Positions 1-8,992 of a stretch of 64,000 bases of DNA are shown here, piece after piece. Source of the DNA: Thorsellia kenyensis (GTDB lineage: Bacteria > Pseudomonadota > Gammaproteobacteria > Enterobacterales > Thorselliaceae); NCBI RefSeq assembly GCF_042432445.1, contig NZ_JBHLXE010000016.1, forward strand, positions 80,012 through 144,011. Reading direction: 5' to 3'. The position numbers were made by a program, and so were the translations under genes. The number at the start of each line of letters is the position of its first letter. The first letter of the stretch is position 1. The notes below the pieces were generated by a model. That model had not been told where the DNA came from and made no database searches. It saw only the letters and a program-made list of their open reading frames with translations.

Positions 1-243
1 AATATGTTGATCAAAACCGCTTCTATTGAACTTAAACGAGTAAATAATAATGGCATCATAGTGGGACTGCATCCAGGTACAGTTAAGTCTCAGTTATCTG
101 AACCTTTTTTAAAAAATCAACCGCAGCATAAAATATTCTCGCCAGATCATAGTGCCCAGTGTTTATCTGAGGTTATCAACCAATTAACACAAAATGAATC
201 AGGTAAATGTATTGACTGGAACGGCTCAGAAATATTCCCATAG
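1..243 (+). CDS. short-chain dehydrogenase (SDR), C-terminal part
   Basis: This is the 3' end of a gene that begins before the window; the frame is open from base 1. The visible 80 residues start just after where the SDR catalytic Tyr-x3-Lys would lie. They carry the HPGTVKSQLSEPF segment that follows the Rossmann core in C-factor-type (CsgA-like) SDR proteins. SDRs of this group are cytosolic NAD(P)-dependent oxidoreductases whose substrates are mostly unknown. The cofactor site is outside the window, so no specificity can be read. The family call is fairly sure; the function is not. Confidence 0.7.
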   Translation, partial: NMLIKTASIELKRVNNNGIIVGLHPGTVKSQLSEPFLKNQPQHKIFSPDHSAQCLSEVINQLTQNESGKCIDWNGSEIFP

Positions 244-607
244 GTATATTTCTATCACTGAGAATACTGTGCTAGGGGACTAAAATAGAACTCGCGATAT
301 TTTATCGCTCGTGGCTTAGTATAATAGATGAATTTAACATAACAAATCATTCATTTCACTGAGATCATAATTCAAACATATTTCGAGTATTATGACCATC
401 ATTAATATATAAAATAAAAGACTCAAAGTTGAGTACAGTCTAATCCAAGCTTGTCGCTGAAAGGAAAATAGGATAAAAGCCAATTACTATTAACTTTAAA
501 AAAATCATCAAAGCACTAGCACATTTTGAAGAAAGCTGAATGGATATTTCATATAAATAGGCTAACTTGCAAGATTTTCAAGTTAGCCTATTGCTACAAG
601 AAGAGTT
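244..607. other. intergenic region between convergent genes
   Basis: I see no gene here. It holds a small hairpin (GCGATA/TATCGC, 294-308) just beyond the SDR stop and the longer hairpin at 557-592, which is listed separately. The rest is AT-rich sequence without a convincing reading frame. Confidence 0.6.
557..592 (-). terminator. hairpin downstream of hemB
   Basis: An inverted repeat AATAGGCTAACTTG / CAAGTTAGCCTATT with a short loop lies 16 bases beyond the hemB stop. The following bases on the minus strand are AT-rich rather than a clean T-run. It is a plausible transcript end for the hemB side, and its symmetry could also stop transcription from the left. Confidence 0.6.
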
Positions 608-1609
608 TTAATTCTCTTGCAGCCAAGTCGCTACATCCTTAGCAAAATATGTCAAAATACCATCCGCACCTGCACGCTTAAAACAGAGTAATGACTCTAA
701 TACAACAGATTTTTCATCCAACCACCCCGCAGCAAAAGCGGCTTTGTGCATCGCATACTCTCCTGACACCTGATAGGCAAACGTAGGTACTTTAAATGTC
801 TCTTTGCAGCGTCTAACAACATCAAGATAAGGCATTCCAGGTTTTACCATCACCATATCTGCGCCTTCTTGGATATCAAATGCTATTTCGTGTAATGCTT
901 CATCACTATTAGCAGGATCCATTTGGTACGTTTTTTTATTGCCACCTTTTAAATTACCACTTGAACCAATTGCATCTCTAAAAGGTCCATAATAACTCGA
1001 GGCATATTTAGCTGAGTAAGCCATTATTTGTGTATTGACAAAATTCTGCTTTTCCAATTGCTGGCGGATAAGTCCTATTCTACCATCCATCATGTCACTC
1101 GGTGCAATAATATCTGCTCCCGCTTGTGCATGGGATAGAGCTTGTCTTATCAGAACCTCATTTGTAATATCATTTACTACATAGCCCGAGTCATCGATAA
1201 TACCATCTTGTCCGTGGATAGTGTATGGATCAAGGGCCACATCAGTGATTATCCCCAACTCAGGAACTGCACGTTTTATTGCGATTATCGTTCTTTGCAC
1301 TAATCCTTCACTATTATATGCTTCTTCAGCCATTAAGGATTTTTTGTCCACCTCAATGACTGGAAAAAGTGCTATTGCTGGTATACCTAGTTTAGCAAGT
1401 ATAATGCATTCGTTAACTAAATTATCAATACTCATACGTGAAATACCAGGCATTGAGGGAATAGGCTCTATGATCCCCTCCCCTTCTTTCACAAAAACAG
1501 GATAAATCAAATCATTTACTGTAATTTGATTCTCAGCCATTAATCGACGACTAAAATCATGTGCACGCATACGACGTAATCTGGTTTGAGGGTATTGGCC
1601 AATAAGCAT
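608..1609 (-). CDS. hemB: delta-aminolevulinic acid dehydratase (porphobilinogen synthase)
   Basis: This cytosolic enzyme joins two 5-aminolevulinate molecules into porphobilinogen, the second common step of haem synthesis. The 333 residues match the family length. The two Schiff-base lysines are visible: K201 in AYSAKYASSYYGPFRDA and K256 in MVMVKPGMPYLD. Between residues 122 and 136 the protein reads TDVALDPYTIHGQDG. The metal loop therefore lacks the cysteine cluster of zinc-type enzymes such as that of E. coli and resembles the Pseudomonas magnesium-type enzyme. The start has a GGAC element 6 bases upstream. It lies 56 bases after tatC on the same strand and may be the last gene of the rsmI-tatABC-hemB run. 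Confidence 0.96.
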   Translation of the reverse strand: MLIGQYPQTRLRRMRAHDFSRRLMAENQITVNDLIYPVFVKEGEGIIEPIPSMPGISRMSIDNLVNECIILAKLGIPAIALFPVIEVDKKSLMAEEAYNSEGLVQRTIIAIKRAVPELGIITDVALDPYTIHGQDGIIDDSGYVVNDITNEVLIRQALSHAQAGADIIAPSDMMDGRIGLIRQQLEKQNFVNTQIMAYSAKYASSYYGPFRDAIGSSGNLKGGNKKTYQMDPANSDEALHEIAFDIQEGADMVMVKPGMPYLDVVRRCKETFKVPTFAYQVSGEYAMHKAAFAAGWLDEKSVVLESLLCFKRAGADGILTYFAKDVATWLQEN

Positions 1610-1665
1610 ATTAAGTCCTTGTTAATTAATTGTGGTAAAACGTATATTTTAATTTAGATAAAAAA

Positions 1666-2418
1666 TTAATTTTTTTGTACGGTGTCCTCGTCAGGATTCG
1701 GTTTTTGAACATAAAATCTAGATAAGAATAATGCCAGCTCAAATAAAAGATACATGGGCACAGCAAGTAATGTTTGTGAAAAAATATCCGGTGGCGTCAG
1801 TAACATGCCAAGGACAAATGCTCCGACAAAAATATATGGTCTTTTTGCCTTTAAACTTTCCGGAGATACGACACCACTCATACAGAGCAATAAAGTGAAA
1901 ACGGGAATTTGAAACGCTAATCCAAAAGCAAAAAAAATCGTTAGTACAAACGATAAATACTGATTTATGTCTGGAGACACTAGCACGTCCGCAGGTGCGG
2001 AATGCGTAAAAAAAGAAAAGATCACTGGAAAAAGAATAAAATAGGCAAAAAATATACCTAAATAAAACAATATAATACTGGCACAAAGTAATGGCAATAA
2101 TTTCTTTTTCTCTTTTTTATACAATGCAGGCGCTATAAAGGACCAAAATTGATACAAAATATATGGCATCGCAACGAATAAAGAGACCATAAAAGTGAGT
2201 TTAATTGGCGCAAGCCAAGGCGAAGCGACTCCTATGGCTTGTAGGCTCGTATTAGTTGGAAGTTCATTGATAAGAGGTTTTGCTACAAAATGATAGAGAT
2301 CGTTGGAAAAATAAATGAGGGCAAGAAAGACAACAACAAGCGCTAATAGCGATTTTATCACGCAAGTACGCAATGCATAAAGATGGGAAATAAAATCACT
2401 TTCAGAGTGCGTTAGCAT
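1666..2418 (-). CDS. tatC: Sec-independent (Tat) translocase subunit TatC
   Basis: TatC is the polytopic inner-membrane receptor that, with TatB, recognises twin-arginine signal peptides and recruits TatA to export folded proteins. The 250 residues form about six hydrophobic segments. The N-terminal cytosolic HLYALR stretch and the loop around FWSFIAPALYKKEKK (about residues 91-105) are typical of the family. The C-terminus is charged and cytosolic. It follows tatB with a 119-base gap, wider than usual within this operon, and I see no gene in that gap. All three Tat subunits are present, so a full translocase can be built. Confidence 0.96.
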   Translation of the reverse strand: MLTHSESDFISHLYALRTCVIKSLLALVVVFLALIYFSNDLYHFVAKPLINELPTNTSLQAIGVASPWLAPIKLTFMVSLFVAMPYILYQFWSFIAPALYKKEKKKLLPLLCASIILFYLGIFFAYFILFPVIFSFFTHSAPADVLVSPDINQYLSFVLTIFFAFGLAFQIPVFTLLLCMSGVVSPESLKAKRPYIFVGAFVLGMLLTPPDIFSQTLLAVPMYLLFELALFLSRFYVQKPNPDEDTVQKN

Positions 2419-2537
2419 ATTATGTTAAACCAGTTCCATTCTATTAAATCAGTTGTACAACAGCAAAAATTAGGGATAAGCCGCTTTATCGAAATCAATG
2501 CAACATACCTAAATAATGAGTTTAAAGTTTCTAAGGA

Positions 2538-3095
2538 TCATTCTTGATTTTTAGCTGTTGCAATCAAAGAGTTTCTATTTTCCATTTTAACCTTATTTAA
2601 AGGAGGCCTTGGAGGATGGCAATTGATGATATTAAGATCTATTTGTTCATAGTATTCAATATCGTCATCTCTTTCTAAATCTTCCTCCTCAATTATTTGC
2701 TCAACAAACTGATTTTCTACATGCTGAGTTTTTACATTATGATCTATATTTATCAAAGTACTCTTGTACGTTTGGCCTTGAGGGGATAAAAGGCTAATAT
2801 GAGCTTGCAATTCTTCAACTGTAGCTCTTAATTCTTCAATTTCCTTTTTAAGTGCTTTGTTATCAGCAGGGTATAGTTGTGATTTTGCCATCTCACCTAA
2901 TTTTTGAATCTCATCTTGCATTTCATGCATCTTCAGTTCTTGGCTAAGCGTATATTGTACACCTTGACCTAATTCTCTGGCTGTTTTAATCCACTGGCTT
3001 ATTGTTTTAAACGCAATAGGTAATTTCTCAGGGCCTAACACGACCAGGCCTAATACTAAAATTAATGCGATTTCACTGAAACCAAAATCAAACAT
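2538..3095 (-). CDS. tatB: Sec-independent (Tat) translocase subunit TatB
   Basis: TatB pairs with TatC to form the signal-peptide receptor of the twin-arginine exporter. It has the family architecture: one N-terminal transmembrane helix (about residues 4-22), the LGPEKLP hinge that marks TatB, an amphipathic helix, then a charged coiled-coil-prone tail. The tail is strongly acidic around residues 135-150 (EEEDLERDDD) and ends in a short basic/proline segment. The 185-residue length is in the normal range. It starts 51 bases after tatA and is presumably co-transcribed. Confidence 0.94.
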   Translation of the reverse strand: MFDFGFSEIALILVLGLVVLGPEKLPIAFKTISQWIKTARELGQGVQYTLSQELKMHEMQDEIQKLGEMAKSQLYPADNKALKKEIEELRATVEELQAHISLLSPQGQTYKSTLINIDHNVKTQHVENQFVEQIIEEEDLERDDDIEYYEQIDLNIINCHPPRPPLNKVKMENRNSLIATAKNQE

Positions 3096-3146
3096 ATTTC
3101 CTCACTAAGACGTCTATTGATAAAAATTTGACTACTGTTAATAAGG

Positions 3147-3395
3147 CTATTTCAGTTTTTTATCTTTTTTATCGTCTAGTTCATTTACTGAATCTTGAAG
3201 AGGCTCCTTTATAGGATTACCTTTGGTTTCTGTGAGGCTGTTGTCGGATTTAGGGCTAGACTCTTCATCTTTTACTGATTTTTTAAACCCTTTGATGGCT
3301 TCACCTAAATCACTGCCTAACGATCTTAAACGCTTGGTGCCAAATAATAAGGCAATAATCACAGCAATAATCAAAAGTTGTGGAATGCTAATCAT
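3147..3395 (-). CDS. tatA: Sec-independent (Tat) translocase subunit TatA
   Basis: TatA is the small pore-forming or membrane-weakening subunit that oligomerises during twin-arginine export. The 82 residues comprise an N-terminal transmembrane helix, the FGTKRLRSLGSDLG hinge and amphipathic helix at about residues 18-31 with the FKKS element just after, and a lysine- and glutamate-rich tail. The FG pair and the absence of the GPEKLP motif separate it from TatB. A strong AAGGAG ribosome site precedes the ATG. It is first of the tatABC set and follows rsmI by 83 bases on the same strand. Confidence 0.95.
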   Translation of the reverse strand: MISIPQLLIIAVIIALLFGTKRLRSLGSDLGEAIKGFKKSVKDEESSPKSDNSLTETKGNPIKEPLQDSVNELDDKKDKKLK

Positions 3396-3478
3396 ATTTA
3401 TCTCCTTTACTTAAAAATTACATCATAACAAAACATTATGTTTTTGGGGATGTAATGCTACAGGTTAGTTAACTCGAC

Positions 3479-4345
3479 CTAATCAAGGGGATTATCTAAA
3501 CCCCATTGATATAATGGGTTTTTCTTCACCCCATGAATTTCAGCTGTGAATGCAGCTGCTTTTTTTAGTGGGAGCTCTTTCATTAATAATTTCAATGTTG
3601 CAAGGACTTTTTGATTCAAAAAATCCATGTCATCAGAGGCCGGCGCTTTGAAACCTTCTACTAATACAACAAATTCGCCTCTTTGACGGTTTTCATCGGC
3701 AACAATCCATTCGACTAACTGACCTAAAGGTGATCCATATATTGTTTCCCATATTTTAGTCAATTCTCGGGCAATAACCACTCTCCTTTCATCACCAAAT
3801 ACGGCTTTCATATCTAACAGTGTTTCTTTAATTCGATGTGGTGATTCATAAAAAATTAAAGTTCGACTTTCTTCTTGTAAAGATTCAAGTATCGAAATTC
3901 TTGCTTTTGACTTAGCGGGTAAAAAGCCCTCATAACAAAATCTATCAGAGGCAATTCCTGCCGCCGATAATGCGGTGATCGCTGCACATGCACCCGGTAG
4001 TGGTATCACCTTAATTCCATTCTCATGGCACAGCTTAACAAAGTGATAACCCGGATCGTTAATAAGTGGCGTTCCTGCATCAGAGACTAGTGCAATAGAT
4101 ACCCCAGACTGAAGCTTTTCTATGAGAATAGCTGATTTTTCCTGTTCATTATGATCATGAAGTGAGAACATAGGGGTTTTTATTGCAAATTGCTGTAATA
4201 GTTTACCTGTATGACGAGTGTCTTCCGCTGCAATTAAATCAACTTGTTGTAAAGTATTAATAGCACGTTGCGTGATATCACCAAGATTCCCAATGGGAGT
4301 AGGTACGATAAATAACTGTCCTAATTGATTATCTTGATTCATCAC
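3479..4345 (-). CDS. rsmI: 16S rRNA (cytidine(1402)-2'-O)-methyltransferase
   Basis: RsmI uses S-adenosylmethionine to 2'-O-methylate C1402 in the decoding centre of 16S rRNA. The 288 residues show the tetrapyrrole-methylase fold signatures: VPTPIGNLGDIT near residue 14, the SDAGTPLINDPGY loop near residue 90, and FYESPHRI around residue 165. It is divergent from lpoA, as in E. coli where rsmI (yraL) and lpoA (yraM) are also head to head. That conserved arrangement supports both calls. Confidence 0.96.
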   Translation of the reverse strand: MMNQDNQLGQLFIVPTPIGNLGDITQRAINTLQQVDLIAAEDTRHTGKLLQQFAIKTPMFSLHDHNEQEKSAILIEKLQSGVSIALVSDAGTPLINDPGYHFVKLCHENGIKVIPLPGACAAITALSAAGIASDRFCYEGFLPAKSKARISILESLQEESRTLIFYESPHRIKETLLDMKAVFGDERRVVIARELTKIWETIYGSPLGQLVEWIVADENRQRGEFVVLVEGFKAPASDDMDFLNQKVLATLKLLMKELPLKKAAAFTAEIHGVKKNPLYQWGLDNPLD

Positions 4346-4778
4346 ATCTCCCAGGTATTAATAAATCGTTATTGTTGATTGAATTACTCAGCTTAGTCAT
4401 TTTAACTCTTAAACTAGGCTTATATAATAACACATTTCATTCCATTTTCTAAAACCGTTTACTAGTACTAAATATTTTATCGCTTGCAATATTCTAGAAC
4501 AAAGAAAGTGGTCTTTTATCAATTCATTCAATGAATCTATCAATTACTTAAATTAGTAAGTCTCTATTTTTTCCCCTTGGTTTTAAAAAGTTTTTCTCAG
4601 TCTTATTTTTATTATCTCTCTAATCGATAGACGAACTTTAGTTTTTTTGTATTTATTTACAAAGTGGATTTTTGTTAAAATGAGATAACAATTTACACTC
4701 TCCTTTTAGTTGATTTCTGCTATAATTAAGAAATTAATGTTCTGTTTTACTTCTCATTCAATATATTGGAAAAGAGCC
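4346..4778. other. divergent promoter region between rsmI and lpoA
   Basis: AT-rich, non-coding. A TATAAT at 4423-4428 and the extended -10 element at 4718-4726 (listed separately) are the only clear signals. No gene or RNA gene is recognisable. Confidence 0.55.
4718..4726 (+). promoter_or_regulatory. extended -10 promoter for lpoA
   Basis: TGCTATAAT is a perfect extended -10 (TGn plus TATAAT). The predicted transcript start near 4733 leaves a leader of about 45 bases before the lpoA ATG at 4779. It argues against the in-frame upstream start at 4710, which would lie before the transcript start. No good -35 is present, as is allowed for this promoter type. Confidence 0.6.
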
Positions 4779-6656
4779 ATGTTAAAAAATCATAAAAAAA
4801 CCCAACTTTGCTTGATTATTGCTTCAAGTCTTTTTTTAGCGAGTTGTCAAACCAATAGACAAAGTCAGTTAGATTCACCATTAGCCACTTCATCCGATTA
4901 TGAACCATTATTACAACAGGCTTCCGGTTCCGATAAAAACACGATATTGATTTATCAAGCAGCTACGTTAATTCAAGAAAACAATCTTGTTGGAGCTGGC
5001 AAAATATTGGATGCAATTCCTACAGGTTTAGGGGATGAAAGTTATGCACTTTTTTCTTTAACTCGTGCAGAGCTGTATGTCAAAGAAGCTAAAATAAATG
5101 AAGCGAAAGGTCTAATTAGCCAAATTAATACATCAGTGTTAAATGACAATGGATTATATAGATTAGCAAAGGTCCAAATGCAAGTGACTGAACAAACCCC
5201 TTCTGCTGAGCTATTAAGAGCCTTCATAGGGCTTGAAGCCGTAGCACCAAGTCAAGATAAACCTCAACTCATTAATGAAACCTGGCGTGTAGTCGCCAAT
5301 ATCTCCCCTGATGAAATTAAAAGATTCACTCTAAGTGCGAATGAATTTATTTTGCAAGGTTGGTTAGAACTTAGAAATATCTATGATACCTACCGTTACG
5401 ATAATAATAACACTGCCTTATTTGATGTAGCTGTAGACAATTGGAAAACTCGTAATCCACAACACCCTGCAGTAGAACACTTTCCTAGTCAATTTTTATC
5501 GCCAGGCCAATACAGCGCATCAAATATTGCAACGACTAATTACTCACAAAACCAATCAAATGTTAAAGTGGCTCTCGCATTACCTTTTAGTGGACAGTCT
5601 CAAGTATCAAGTTTTGCAAATGCTATAAAATTGGGTTTTGAAACAACTGATATTGTCTCAAGTTATCAAGCGACAAATGCAGAAACTTCCTCTATACTCA
5701 ATGATTTAATCGGGGATAGTGCTAATACTCAAACCATTGTGCCATCGTCTACTCCAGCCCCTATTGCTCTGAATGCATCACTTTTTGATACTCAAGCAAA
5801 AGACATTAATTCCATACTTGTCGAAGCAGAAGCTGCAGGTTTAGATACCGTGGTGGGCCCTTTATTAAAAAATCAAGTAGAACAATTAAGTAGTTATCAA
5901 GGAAACCTAAAAATATTAGCACTTAATGTACCTGAAACGCTTTCGAGTAATCCGAATATTTGTTATTTCGCGTTATCGCCTGAAGATGAAGCCATTGATG
6001 CTGCAGAACGTATGATATCTGATGGTAAGAGTAAACCACTTATTTTAGTGCCTTATGGTAACCTAGGGGACAGAGTAGCAGCTGCATTTAATTCCCGCTG
6101 GGAACAAAGAACTGGTTCGAGTGCCATTGTGAGAACAATTCATGAGTTAAATGACCTAAAAGTCATAGGTGCTAATGGTGATGCCCTAGACATAAACGGT
6201 CCAATACGTGATGGTGGTGTAGATAGCATTTATGTCATCGCTGAAGCTGAAAAATGGTTGTATATCAAACCTATAATAGATGCGGCAACAGCTGGTAAAA
6301 ATTCGGTAGGACTTTATGCAAGTTCTAGAAGCCATCAGAACAATAGCGGACCTGATTTTAGATTAGAAATGCAAGGTGTCAAATTCAGTGAGATCCCTCT
6401 TCTTGCTAATCCTCAATCCTTAAGTTACCAAACGGCTATGACATTAATGCAAAATGACTATTCTCAAGTAAGATTACTGGCTATGGGTATAGATGCTAAT
6501 CGTCTCGCTCAGAACTTTGGTGCGCTACAAAGCGGCAATTTTACAATGAGAGGTGATACAGGGCTGATTAGCGTGGCAGAAAACTGTGAAATACAGAGAA
6601 AACTGACATGGCTTGAATATGATAAGGGTACAATTATTCCTGCTAGAAATCCTTAA
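4779..6656 (+). CDS. lpoA: penicillin-binding protein activator LpoA, outer-membrane lipoprotein
   Basis: LpoA is an outer-membrane lipoprotein that reaches through the periplasm to activate PBP1A in peptidoglycan synthesis. I start it at the ATG at 4779, giving 625 residues, because that places a classical lipoprotein signal at the N-terminus: basic head, hydrophobic core and lipobox LASC with the acylated Cys at residue 23. An N-terminal helical (TPR-like) half is followed by a periplasmic-binding-protein-like half from about residue 255 (VKVALALPFSGQSQ). The order matches E. coli LpoA. The gene is divergent from rsmI as in other gammaproteobacteria. The usual downstream neighbours yraN and diaA are absent. 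Confidence 0.93.
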   Translation: MLKNHKKTQLCLIIASSLFLASCQTNRQSQLDSPLATSSDYEPLLQQASGSDKNTILIYQAATLIQENNLVGAGKILDAIPTGLGDESYALFSLTRAELYVKEAKINEAKGLISQINTSVLNDNGLYRLAKVQMQVTEQTPSAELLRAFIGLEAVAPSQDKPQLINETWRVVANISPDEIKRFTLSANEFILQGWLELRNIYDTYRYDNNNTALFDVAVDNWKTRNPQHPAVEHFPSQFLSPGQYSASNIATTNYSQNQSNVKVALALPFSGQSQVSSFANAIKLGFETTDIVSSYQATNAETSSILNDLIGDSANTQTIVPSSTPAPIALNASLFDTQAKDINSILVEAEAAGLDTVVGPLLKNQVEQLSSYQGNLKILALNVPETLSSNPNICYFALSPEDEAIDAAERMISDGKSKPLILVPYGNLGDRVAAAFNSRWEQRTGSSAIVRTIHELNDLKVIGANGDALDINGPIRDGGVDSIYVIAEAEKWLYIKPIIDAATAGKNSVGLYASSRSHQNNSGPDFRLEMQGVKFSEIPLLANPQSLSYQTAMTLMQNDYSQVRLLAMGIDANRLAQNFGALQSGNFTMRGDTGLISVAENCEIQRKLTWLEYDKGTIIPARNP

Positions 6657-7046
6657 AAAGCACTAGAATCATAGGTACTCTATACTCAATAGAAGTCAAG
6701 TTTCAGGTATTGACATGACTTAATTCCCTCCTAATGGGCATTAGAATAATCACTGCACCTGAAACTTGAAGCAACTTCATTATAAATACATTTTTTCTTG
6801 CCTATTTGACACTGATAGGATTAGGTAAAAAATTCTTCATCGCACAAAAATGAATTCGCTTTACCAATTACATGTTACGCGCTTGGCTAAAAAATGACAG
6901 AACATTCAAGATCACATTAACAAAGCAACAACTATTACTATTGTTGACAAATTTTAATAATTAACAGAAAATAAACGCCATAAGATTTCGTTACATCCAT
7001 AAAAATTTATCCATACGATCACTTTAACAATGAACTCTACCTCACA
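6657..7046. other. intergenic region with a dispersed repeat
   Basis: No gene is visible. An imperfect hairpin with outer arms CAAGTTTCAGGT / ACCTGAAACTTG lies at about 6697-6769. The shared repeat block GGGCATTAG-N18-AACTTGAAG at 6736-6777 overlaps it and recurs near 39083. The remainder is AT-rich leader of the next gene. Confidence 0.55.
6697..6777. repeat. dispersed palindromic repeat, copy 1
   Basis: It contains GGGCATTAG (6736-6744), an 18-base spacer, and AACTTGAAGCAACTT (6763-6777), the same layout as at 39083-39124. Here the left part also pairs with the right end as a long hairpin (CAAGTTTCAGGT with ACCTGAAACTTG). It looks like a small REP- or MITE-like repeat; no coding capacity. 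Confidence 0.5.
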
Positions 7047-8159
7047 ATGGCGAATCACTTAACGCTCTCACGTTACTCCCCGAGAAATGTAATTAATGCA
7101 GCTGAATTAAAAAAGGGGATTGAGCATCGTTCTATTGCTCGCAAGGATTCACCTAGCATTAAGTCGTGGATGCTTAACCACTTTTATCGTTACATAATAG
7201 GAAATTATTCAGAAGCTCATCCTGCGTTGATAGAAGTAATTTCAATCAGTGATGCTCTGCAACTACTCAACAGGAACAAACAAAAAGAAAACACTTGTGA
7301 TGACCCACCTCAATGGTTAGCAAATGCTTTTTTACAGCAGACTAAGCTCTATTGGATCGATGATGAACACCCCGTATTTATTAATTTAGAGGCAAAATAT
7401 CTAGAGTTCCTGCACTCAAGATCATACTCTCTAATTGGTACTAAATTAATAAAAATAAATGCATTTCAAGCATTATATTTATATGAACATGAACATAACC
7501 TTTTTAAAATCAAAACAAGCAAAGGTCTAGTCACTCACACCCCTGAAGCAGTAAAATGTGTTTTTAGTTCCTCATTAGGTAATTTTGTTGAACTGCTTGC
7601 TAAAAATGAACATTTTCGCAAAGAATTAGTATATGAAAGCCAAAACATGCGCCACTGCATTGGCCAATTTGAAAACAGACAACAAATGATAGGTGGTTAT
7701 GCTGAATACTACGCTTCAAAATGTGAGTGTTCACAAATGAAAATTTTCAGTTTTAGAACAGAAAATAATTTACCTAGAATCACTATCAGCGCTCTGATTT
7801 CAAATAATAACCGACTCATCATTCAAGAAGTAAAAGGTAAACAAAACAGACCGCCTGTCGAGAAATATCATGAGATCTTAATTAATTTTTTAAATACCTT
7901 AGAGTGCGATAAAACCATGCCTATAGATCTTAATAACATTGGCATCGTTTTTAGTGAAAACCAGTGGAAAAAAATAAGTGAACTCGTCACAACTGAAGAA
8001 AAAATAAATATCGCTTGGAAAGTACCAAAACTTGCATTAGAAATAGTTAATCGACCATTGATTGTTGATTGGGCTATAGCGGCAAAAGCTCCACACCTAC
8101 TTAAACAATTACAAAACAGCGAATATATTAATAACTTTATTCATTATAAGGACTATTAA
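7047..8159 (+). CDS. PcfJ-domain-like protein of unknown function
   Basis: The function is not recognised. The 370-residue soluble protein carries, from about residue 195 to 285, a pattern like the PcfJ-like domain first named from conjugative plasmids. It has MRHCIG at 201-206, KIFSFR at 232-237, PRITIS, and QEVKGKQNRPP at 260-270, followed by a helix. The pairing of an (M/L)RHC(V/I)G motif with a late KG-x-N motif supports a metal or nucleic-acid related fold, but no activity is known to me. There is no signal peptide or membrane segment. No clear ribosome site precedes the ATG at 7047. A GTG or TTG alternative is not obvious. It is followed 41 bases later by a DUF1266-like gene and appears to form a unit with it. 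Confidence 0.6.
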   Translation: MANHLTLSRYSPRNVINAAELKKGIEHRSIARKDSPSIKSWMLNHFYRYIIGNYSEAHPALIEVISISDALQLLNRNKQKENTCDDPPQWLANAFLQQTKLYWIDDEHPVFINLEAKYLEFLHSRSYSLIGTKLIKINAFQALYLYEHEHNLFKIKTSKGLVTHTPEAVKCVFSSSLGNFVELLAKNEHFRKELVYESQNMRHCIGQFENRQQMIGGYAEYYASKCECSQMKIFSFRTENNLPRITISALISNNNRLIIQEVKGKQNRPPVEKYHEILINFLNTLECDKTMPIDLNNIGIVFSENQWKKISELVTTEEKINIAWKVPKLALEIVNRPLIVDWAIAAKAPHLLKQLQNSEYINNFIHYKDY

Positions 8160-8200
8160 GAATAAATTGAATTACACTTTATTTCTTTGAGAATGCTCTT

Positions 8201-8920
8201 ATGCTATATGCAATTATTTTGCTAGGAATTTTGCTAATTTTTAACCCTTATAAATCAATTAGATCACAGTTAAGAGTTAAAAAATTAAATCATTATCAGT
8301 CACTCGGCTATATAGATTATTATAATGACGAACTACCTGCCAGAGTCGCCTTTGAGCGACTTCTAGGTCATCCTTTTGCTTATCAAAACATTAAAGGAAG
8401 ATACTATCTTTCTTGTGCTAAATATGGCGAATTTGCCCCCGAAAAAGAGTTGATAAATATTTGGAAACCCACCTTGTTGGCTTATTTAAATATTTCGTAT
8501 ACTCTTAGCAATAGACCGATTGAAGAAATGATCACAGAACGTTTCACCCAAAACTGGTACCGATTAGGCCTGATGGATTGCCATGATGATGACGATATTG
8601 CCGCAGCAATAGCTTTTGCGACGGCAAAATTGAGTTTTACCCTGCAACTTTCTTTGCTCCTCAACTTTATTGATAATGGCACACATGGAAAACTAATGGC
8701 CCTGAATGCAATAAGAGCAAGAGATTGTTTTGGGTCTTGGCAAGAATACGCTGAAGCCTTATCTAAAGGCAGAATCCAGTATTTAAACAATGGCCATACC
8801 GATTACATTGGTAGCAAAATCACTTTGCAGATGGTCAATGAATGGCTCAATGATAAAAAACACCCATGGCATACAATATCATGGCCTCAGCAAGGCAAAG
8901 AGCCCATTAAAATGAAATAA
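8201..8920 (+). CDS. DUF1266-like protein with N-terminal membrane anchor
   Basis: A 239-residue protein of unknown function. Residues 2-15 (YAIILLGILLIFNP) form a short hydrophobic anchor. The rest is soluble and helical, with the stretch ALNAIRARDCFGSWQEYAEA near residues 167-186 resembling the C-terminal helix of DUF1266 proteins such as E. coli YbeR and YbeU. The acidic run CHDDDDIAAA (about residues 127-136) precedes it. It sits 41 bases after the PcfJ-like gene and 72 bases before the helical-repeat gene, all on one strand. I infer a cytosol-facing membrane-tethered protein; the family assignment is by eye and tentative. Confidence 0.5.
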   Translation: MLYAIILLGILLIFNPYKSIRSQLRVKKLNHYQSLGYIDYYNDELPARVAFERLLGHPFAYQNIKGRYYLSCAKYGEFAPEKELINIWKPTLLAYLNISYTLSNRPIEEMITERFTQNWYRLGLMDCHDDDDIAAAIAFATAKLSFTLQLSLLLNFIDNGTHGKLMALNAIRARDCFGSWQEYAEALSKGRIQYLNNGHTDYIGSKITLQMVNEWLNDKKHPWHTISWPQQGKEPIKMK

Positions 8921-8992
8921 ATGTTTGCTTTTGTCTTATCACATTCTTAATTAATAATCCTCATATCAACTCATTTTAACTAAGGAAATCTC

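Noticed and set aside
1221..1505. open frame of 94 codons on the plus strand
   Set aside because: It lies wholly inside hemB on the opposite strand and has no homology or ribosome site.
4710..4778. a longer N-terminus for LpoA
   Set aside because: It would bury the lipoprotein signal peptide and starts upstream of the likely transcript start.
7030..7062. an 11-codon open frame before the PcfJ-like gene (MNSTSQWRIT), possible upstream regulatory frame
   Set aside because: It overlaps the next start out of frame, has no ribosome site and no recognisable regulatory sequence.
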